Part shown: positions 58,201 through 64,000 of the stretch, piece by piece | How the letters are laid out: every line of letters begins with the position of its first letter | Position numbering within the stretch: the stretch's first letter is position 1 | Source: Liolophura sinensis | Taxonomy: Eukaryota > Mollusca > Polyplacophora > Chitonida > Chitonidae | Assembly: GCF_032854445.1 (NCBI RefSeq) | Contig: NC_088300.1 | Location: 69,102,984 to 69,166,983, forward strand | Length of the DNA stretch: 64,000 nucleotides | Direction of reading: 5' to 3' | Notes under the pieces: model-generated | Told to the model about the DNA's origin: nothing | The model's database searches: none | Seen by the model: only the letters and a program-made list of their open reading frames with translations | Position numbers and translations under genes: made by a program

Positions 58201-61200
58201 GAGTTCCGATGAATCTGCAGTGTAATAATGCACTTCATGTAGGAGATGCACTCAGCTAAAAATTTATATTAGTGTTTGTAACAAACATGCATATAATGTG
58301 CCACACTTTAGGGCGTCATTAAAGGATCTGTTTAAGTAACATTATTTTCAATGTATGGGCTATACCCAGACAATGGAACAAAAAAGAGCTATAATACTGA
58401 TATGTAAAGTGTATCGCAATAATAAATTAAATTCCGAAGACACATCTAACAATCTATGCCACATAAAAATGTATCTGCGGTAAAACTGTATATTTTAGTC
58501 AGAGGTATGAAGGGGCAATAATGAAATTTTCTTTTTTATGGTATCATCATTTTAACAGACGATACTGAACTTCACCTGTGCGTGCAAGAATTTTTTATAG
58601 CAGGTACATCGTCTTTAACATAAACTGACACCACTATTTCCTACCTTGACCCCAACCCTCAGACAAACACCTATTTAGGCTATAAATATATGGTCAGAAA
58701 TAATGTGTGAGTAGAGTCAAGATTTGATAAAGAGTGCATAACATTACCGAGGTTGCATTCACCCCATAATTACAGGTGCAACATGTGCATCAAATTAATA
58801 TACATATATACATATACATACTCAAGAATATTTCACTTATACGATGACGGCCAGCATTATGGTGGGTGGAAACCGGGCAGAGCCCGGAGGAAACCCACAA
58901 CCATCTGCAGGTTGCTGGCAGACCTTCCCACCTAAGGCCAGAGAGGAAGTTTGACAGTTTAAATGTGGTATAAGTAGGACACAACAGACAGAGTCATATC
59001 TTACCAAAAAAGCGCTTGGTATTGTCATCAGCTTCCCCAATATCCCATGGAATTTGGTCATGCCTTCCCTCCAGGAGAGCCTCTTCTTCACCAACTAGGG
59101 ATTGCTGCAAAGAGGACAAATAGGGTTACAGGTATGCCCTGATCTTTTTTTCTGTACAGGCTGTATTATAGCAGCTATAATAATGAAACCGTGTGATTTA
59201 GGTCATGTTTAAGTTTGGAGGCATCTAAGTAGATTAAAAAGAAAACCATCAAATATTTATGTGTACATATGTATGTATGCTTGAGGTTTTACGCGTAATA
59301 CACATGTACTTTATCATTTTTCAATCATATGACTACCAGGAATCTTTAGGGTGCGTGTTCATTTACTGTGTCTTTTAGTGCCAGTGCAAGTTCATGGTGC
59401 CAAAGTGCTGCGATCACTAAAGTATCATGAGAAAGACACCAGACGTGACGCCTCAACCAGTCACATAATACTGACAACGAGCCAGCCAGTCCTGTTTCGT
59501 TGCTCTAACCTCTCAATGCTGAAGGCCAAGTGAGGCAGCAACAAGTGCCATTTTTTGTCTTTGGTATGACTCGGCGCAGACCAGCGAATATCTGACAGAC
59601 TTCCTGAATTACAGGCATAGCTGGAATAGATGCATCAAAGACACAACCTTTCTGTCTAAGAGCTAACTACAGAGCTGACTGGATTTACACAGGTAGAGTG
59701 TACATCTGAAATACTGATTTTTATAAAAAAAAAAAAAAAACAGGGGAAAACACTTGCCCTCACCTGGTGTCTATGATGAGGCTGACTGAGCTGAGGGACA
59801 CTGCCCCATGGGTCAGGTTCCTCCTGCCCCACCATGTCTACTAGCTCACTCCTCTCATATCTGTGGCTGTAGCGGGGGGCGTCGCCCTGGCCTGACTGAT
59901 TCAGCAGATCCTCCCAGCCTGAGCTCCCAGCACTCACCCCATGACGGCTGTCAGAGTTGTGGTTAGGCCCGTCTCTGTCATAGCTCTGACTGTAGAGAGG
60001 AGGGTGTCCATGGCCTCTGTCATGACCAGAGCGGTTCAGAAAGTCCTCAGAGCCAGATTTGCGCCCGCCCATCCTCAGCGCACTGTCGGAGCTGCGGTTT
60101 AGCCCATCCCTCTCGTCCTGTATGGGTTTGAACTTGGTGAGGTCCGGCTGTGATGCGTGCTGTTTTGGGTACAGGCATGTGATAAAGGTCAAGAAAATCA
60201 AAAGAATTCATGAAACATGTTTTTGTTTTTTTTTAATACCCTTAATTTATTTTCTCTATGTTCTAACTTATACTGGTACAAATAAGATGTTCAGTCTTTC
60301 ATGAAACCTATACATGTCAGCCACCAAATGAGGCATAGTTTTATAGCACCATTTTTCATTACACCATAGTTGAAATACTGCTCAATAATCAAGCTGTAAA
60401 ATGTTCTAAATTGGTTCTGATTTAATGAAACTCAAATCTGATAATTTAATGGAATTCTACAAATTAGTGATAAATCTCGTACCTGTGGGTACATACTGCG
60501 CAGACCTGCGGGGCTGTAGCTGTGATCCATGCTTTCGTAGAACGAGGAGTTCTCGTAGTCTGGCCCTTTAGACCCGCCCACTCCTGGTTTACACACCTGT
60601 GTGTAGGTGGGAGGGTAGTGGTTGTCTTCCTCAGGGGGGTGACTTACTCGGCTGTCACTGATGTTTGTGCTGATGTCCACTGTAATAGCAGAGTCCAGGT
60701 CAGTCTCGTTGTAAGTACCAGGCCTGTCCTTGTGTGCTGGCTCAACTAAATATGAATGAAGTGTAGAATAAACAATTATATGGTAGTTAAAAATATAGGA
60801 CAAGCCTTAGAGCTACAAGTATAACAATAATACCAAAAACAAACACAAGGTTAAGCTACACATAAACATAAATAACAATTTTTAGAAAGCTTGCACAAAG
60901 GTAAATTAAACATGAAATAAAACATTTCATATTACATCTAACTTTCTATGTATTGCAGCTGGGGGGGGGTGGGGTGTGGTCTTCATACATTTTCAGAGTG
61001 TTGAATTGATGTTGATGCTACACAGGAACAAAAATTATATGAAATAGAACATGTAAATGTCCACAACCTTTGTCTTCGCTGGGTATAGCATAGTTGGATG
61101 AGGATCTCCTCAGTGTGTTCATGGCCTGGGAGAGTTTGGCCCCCTTCTGGTTCAGCCCAGACATCATGTCCTGTACACGAGCCAAGTCCTTCTCCAGCTT

Positions 61201-63160
61201 CATACGTGTCTTTACCGAATCACTCGTCTACAACGCCATTAATACAATTACAGTAGGAGCATTACTAGGGGTTAAACAACAGCAATTCAAAATGTCTGCC
61301 CAGACCCTCATTTGAATTATATGATACTGCCATTTGTCACATAAAAGGTATCTATGCAATAAAATAGCTACAGACAGAAAGTTGCTGTAGTGTTAGATTT
61401 GTACCCACTTACAGAATACCCGGTATAAATGTTCTGCCTGTTTGGAAAGAGCTAAACGTAAAGCTGAAATTTGCATACACCACGAGTACACAAAATAACA
61501 AAAAAAATGTAACACATTCATCATCACTTGATTACCTTATGTTTAAGATAAAAAACCTTTGCATTCATCTTTAAAGGCGCTCAAGGAAATGGATGCTGTC
61601 AGTGAGCTTACCAGTGATGGGGCGCTCTTACTCCTGGTCAGGTCTCCATACACCGAAGACCGTAACAGAGCTACTTCTCTCTCCACCAGGTTGTTCTCGG
61701 CTGTCGTTTCCTCTAACAACTGCATGAGCAAAAACCAAATCTTACAATCTAAAATGATTGTTTTATGATCTGTATGGATGGATGAAAAACTTAGTTTTGG
61801 TAGCAGGGCTACCCAACAGCTCTCCAGTTGGAGACACATGAATGCTAAACTTCAGCTACATGAAGTATTGATGGCGTGAATTGGGTAATTTACAGAACAC
61901 AGCGATGCACACAGAACATCAGCAATGGAGCAGCCTCCTCATGTCACTGTGCTTCAAGTGCATGTAAAACACATGATAAAAGCATACCCACTGATCACTA
62001 CCCCACCCCACCTGTGAAACCACACGCTAACACAAAGTACCTTACACTATACAATCTGTAAATAAAAGCTATTTAAACAAAACCCATTCAAGGGCAGTAT
62101 AAACTCTCTGTGGTATTACCCTTTGTACTCCAAATGTTGACAGATATAAACATCTAAATATTGAGTCACAATGACCCTTTCACTACTTGTGTATCATATA
62201 AAACTGGTTAGTGGCAGCACAGCCCAATACCTTGGAGGCATCAGCCAGCTGGTGCATCACTCTGGACAAGTTTTTCTCGATGTCTCTCTGCTGCCTGGTC
62301 AGCCGATCGAGCTCTCGAGGGTTGTTCCTATGCTGATCCTGCATCTTGCAGATGTCCTCAAGGGTCCTCTCTAGTAAGTCCTGAACAAAACACAGGTAAC
62401 ATGAAGTCCAGTGTCACACAGCTTTTTCCATAAATGCATTTTGCTCGCACCAATGACGACGTTAATTACAAGGAGGCGCAAACAACTAAATGCTGAGCTT
62501 ACAAAAACACATATGCACCTATGAATTATACAAAAACTGATTTATGTATTCCATGTGTACAAGTATTTGTGTATAACTGACCTTATCCTCCTTGAGACTG
62601 GTCACCATGGTAGACTGCTCAAACATGGCTCTGTCCAGATCGTACAACCGCTCCATCTTCTCCTGTTCACAACACACACAATCAGTCAAAACATTTTGAT
62701 TTCTTTGTCTGCTTCAGTTTTAGCTTCGATTTCATTACTGGTTTGGTTATATCACAGGTACAGGTAGCAGCACAATGATTTATATACTTATTCAATTACT
62801 GTTTAATACTCAAGAACACCGCAGTCAGGTTTACAGACGGAGGAAAACTCCTCACTTACAGGCTTGGCCAAAACAGCAACCTCACTGGGCAGGGGCTGAG
62901 CCAATGAGGGCCACAGTCTTGTTCGCCTATGGTTTTATTTTTCATTATGCCATATAGACAGGGTTCAAGATGTCCTCCAAACTGTTCTTGTTATTTAACA
63001 AGCAGAATTCAGCCATTTTCTTTACCTCAAGGTCAACCTCTTCTCGGCTGAGCTGTTTAATTTCATCCTCGATTTCCTGCATCATACGATCCTCCTGATG
63101 CTGACGGGAGAACTCCAACATGCGCTTTGGGGGCGTGTACTGGTCGGGGCGCAACAGGTG
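52260..63160 (-). CDS. PLEKHA5/6/7-type protein, 3' 13 exons (at least 866 aa); 5' part outside window
   Basis: Exons in transcript order: 63160-63026, 62662-62582, 62380-62231, 61719-61612, 61227-61068, 60745-60483, 60159-59764, 59104-59005, 58066-57941, 56883-56282, 55011-54878, 54087-53945, 52462-52260. All are GT-AG and every phase agrees. The first five exons form coiled coils, including LEKDLARVQDMMSGL. The next three are Ser/Tyr/Pro-rich. Exon 9 has PKLLTVRDVKRQAEQRRERE. Exon 10 is a 200-codon disordered block with PKPFT repeats. Exon 11 has IPERYV, an acidic run and RIKRVL. Exon 12 is helical. The order coiled coil, basic K-P-x-x-T/S-V motif, PERYV motif, terminal helix is that of PLEKHA5/6/7. 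In vertebrates these scaffolds sit at cell junctions and microtubules (PLEKHA7 binds p120-catenin and CAMSAP3). The N-terminal WW/PH domains would lie beyond 64,000. Invertebrates usually have one such gene. Confidence 0.75.
52618..52676 (-). mobile_element. SINE-A 3' remnant
   Basis: Reverse-orientation tail (TTTATTTATTTATCTACTTG), then GTTTTACCCCATACTCAAAA-ATATTTCAC. Diverged and short; in the last intron of the PLEKHA-type gene. Confidence 0.65.
55796..55992 (-). mobile_element. SINE-A copy with perfect 13-bp target-site duplication
   Basis: Insert 55809-55979 (171 bp, reverse orientation, 5' truncated at GGCCGGAGAGGAA) lies between identical ATGAACCTTTTTA copies (55796-55808 and 55980-55992). 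It is in the PLEKHA-type intron between 55011 and 56282. Confidence 0.95.
58816..58950 (-). mobile_element. SINE-A body fragment lacking its tail
   Basis: Reverse orientation from ACTCAAGAATATTTCACTTA to AAGGCCAGAGAGGAAG. The 3' tail block GGTGTTTTACGCCG is absent, and a TATACATATACATA run is found instead. It ends about 55 bp from a PLEKHA-type splice donor (59004). Confidence 0.85.
59270..59585 (-). mobile_element. SINE family B variant, diverged
   Basis: Shares TCATTTTTCAATCATATGAC, GGAATCTTTAGGGTGCGTG, AGTCACATAATACTGACAAC, GTTGCTCTAACCTCTC and GCTGAAGGCCAAGTGAGGCA with the 41.86-kb copy. No tRNA head recognised. Confidence 0.7.
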
Positions 63161-63257
63161 CTGTCACAAACACAAGGGAAGTAACATTATGCACCATACA
63201 CACACAAGCACACGTACATCGATCTCATAACTCACATCAATTATGAACTTGCTTATT

Positions 63258-63481
63258 TAGTTATTTGATTGACTGTTGGTTTACACCGTACTCAAAAATA
63301 TTTCACTTACACGACAGCCAGAATTATGATAGGGCAGAGAAACTCACGGCAGATCTTCTCATGTACGACCGGAGAGGAACCCAGCATGAACTGGATTTGA
63401 ACTCACAGCCACCACATTAATGAGAGGCTCTTGCGTCACTGCACTGCATTAGCATGCTAACCATTAGGCCCCACAGGCTCC
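63258..63481 (-). mobile_element. near full-length, diverged SINE-A copy
   Basis: Reverse orientation: tail TTAGTTATTTGATTGACTGT, GTACTCAAAAATATTTCACT, a shortened body, CGGAGAGGAACCCAGCATGA, GGATTTGAACTCACAG and a head ending AGGCCCCACAGGCTCCC. Confidence 0.82.
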
Positions 63482-63867
63482 CTCATTGATTATGGATTAG
63501 AACCTCTAGGTTTATTTTATGGCAATGTTTCAATTTCAGTTCAAAGACAGTTTTGAAGCCAAAGATACAGACATAATTTTGGCCGACTATATACATGTAA
63601 ATATGAACAGTAAGTAATGGTTAATGACAATATGTGAAGCCAAGTTGTAATCTGAACAATATATCAATTTAGTTTGAAAAAGTTACACCTGGTACATGCA
63701 GGTGTGAACAACCACTTGCTTTTTACACCTGGTGGTTGCTCACACCCCACAGGTGTTACCGTTTAGAATTTTTTAACATGTTAGCTCAGCTGTTAGAGCT
63801 TTGTGTCTGGGACACCCTAGGGCCTCGAGTTTGAGTCTTACTTGTGCCAGTATTCTTACAGTTCTAG

Positions 63868-64000
63868 GGGGCCTCCGTGGCTCAGTCGGTTAGCACGCTA
63901 GCGCAGCGTAATGACCCAGGAGTCTCTCACCAATGCGGTCGCTATGAGTTCAAGTCCAGCTCATGCTGGCTTCCTCTCCGGCCGTACGTGGGAAGGTCTG
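63868..64000 (+). mobile_element. SINE-A copy with complete tRNA-like head, cut by window end
   Basis: Starts GGGGCCTCCGTGGCTCAGTC with A-box (TGGCTCAGTCGG) and, about 70 bases on, a B-box-like GAGTTCAAGTCC. It continues through CCGGCCGTACGTGGGAAGG to the end of the window. This is the best copy for defining the family's 5' end. Confidence 0.92.

Noticed and set aside
63868-63960. Apparent tRNA gene (A and B boxes)
   Set aside because: It continues directly into the SINE-A body and does not fold into a full cloverleaf by eye. It is a SINE head.

Overview
The window is eukaryotic, non-coding-rich and AT-leaning. It most likely comes from a marine mollusc or a close lophotrochozoan. The basis is about sixteen copies of a tRNA-headed SINE with an AATAAATAAAT tail, plus two other SINE types of a kind I associate with bivalve and gastropod genomes. 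Three spliced host genes can be rebuilt on the minus strand from exons whose splice sites and codon phases all agree. None reads as one long ORF, so an ORF list misses them.

Layout. 1-11,467: repeat-rich DNA with one Cys-rich, EGF-like exon candidate on the plus strand (565-680), a 29-bp minisatellite (3.6-4.3 kb), several SINEs and a fold-back element. 11,468-23,303: complete FAM199X orthologue (7 coding exons, 325 aa, minus). Its fifth intron carries a 43-bp satellite of about 69 units with higher-order structure and a 33-bp array. 23,304-28,232: intergenic DNA with a MITE-like element and SINEs. 28,233-43,132: a Shisa-like single-pass membrane protein gene (4 coding exons, 183 aa, minus). 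Its third intron is almost entirely filled by a decayed Polinton/Maverick (adintovirus-like) element of about 12 kb with terminal inverted repeats of about 380 bp. That element is itself interrupted by a LINE of about 4 kb, which carries a young SINE. 43,133-52,259: repeats, two more minisatellites and one possible alternative 3' exon. 52,260-63,160: the 3' part (13 exons, at least 866 aa, minus) of a PLEKHA5/6/7-type junction scaffold gene whose PH-domain half lies beyond the window.

The host genes have no evident functional link: one nuclear or cytoplasmic protein of unknown role, one membrane adaptor, one junction scaffold. The most notable feature is the nested stack in the Shisa-like intron: host intron, then virus-like transposon with ATPase and virion-protein remnants, then LINE with a 2A-like motif, then SINE with a perfect 13-bp target duplication. 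Exon calls rest on reading splice sites and phases by eye. Protein family calls rest on remembered family patterns, not on a search.
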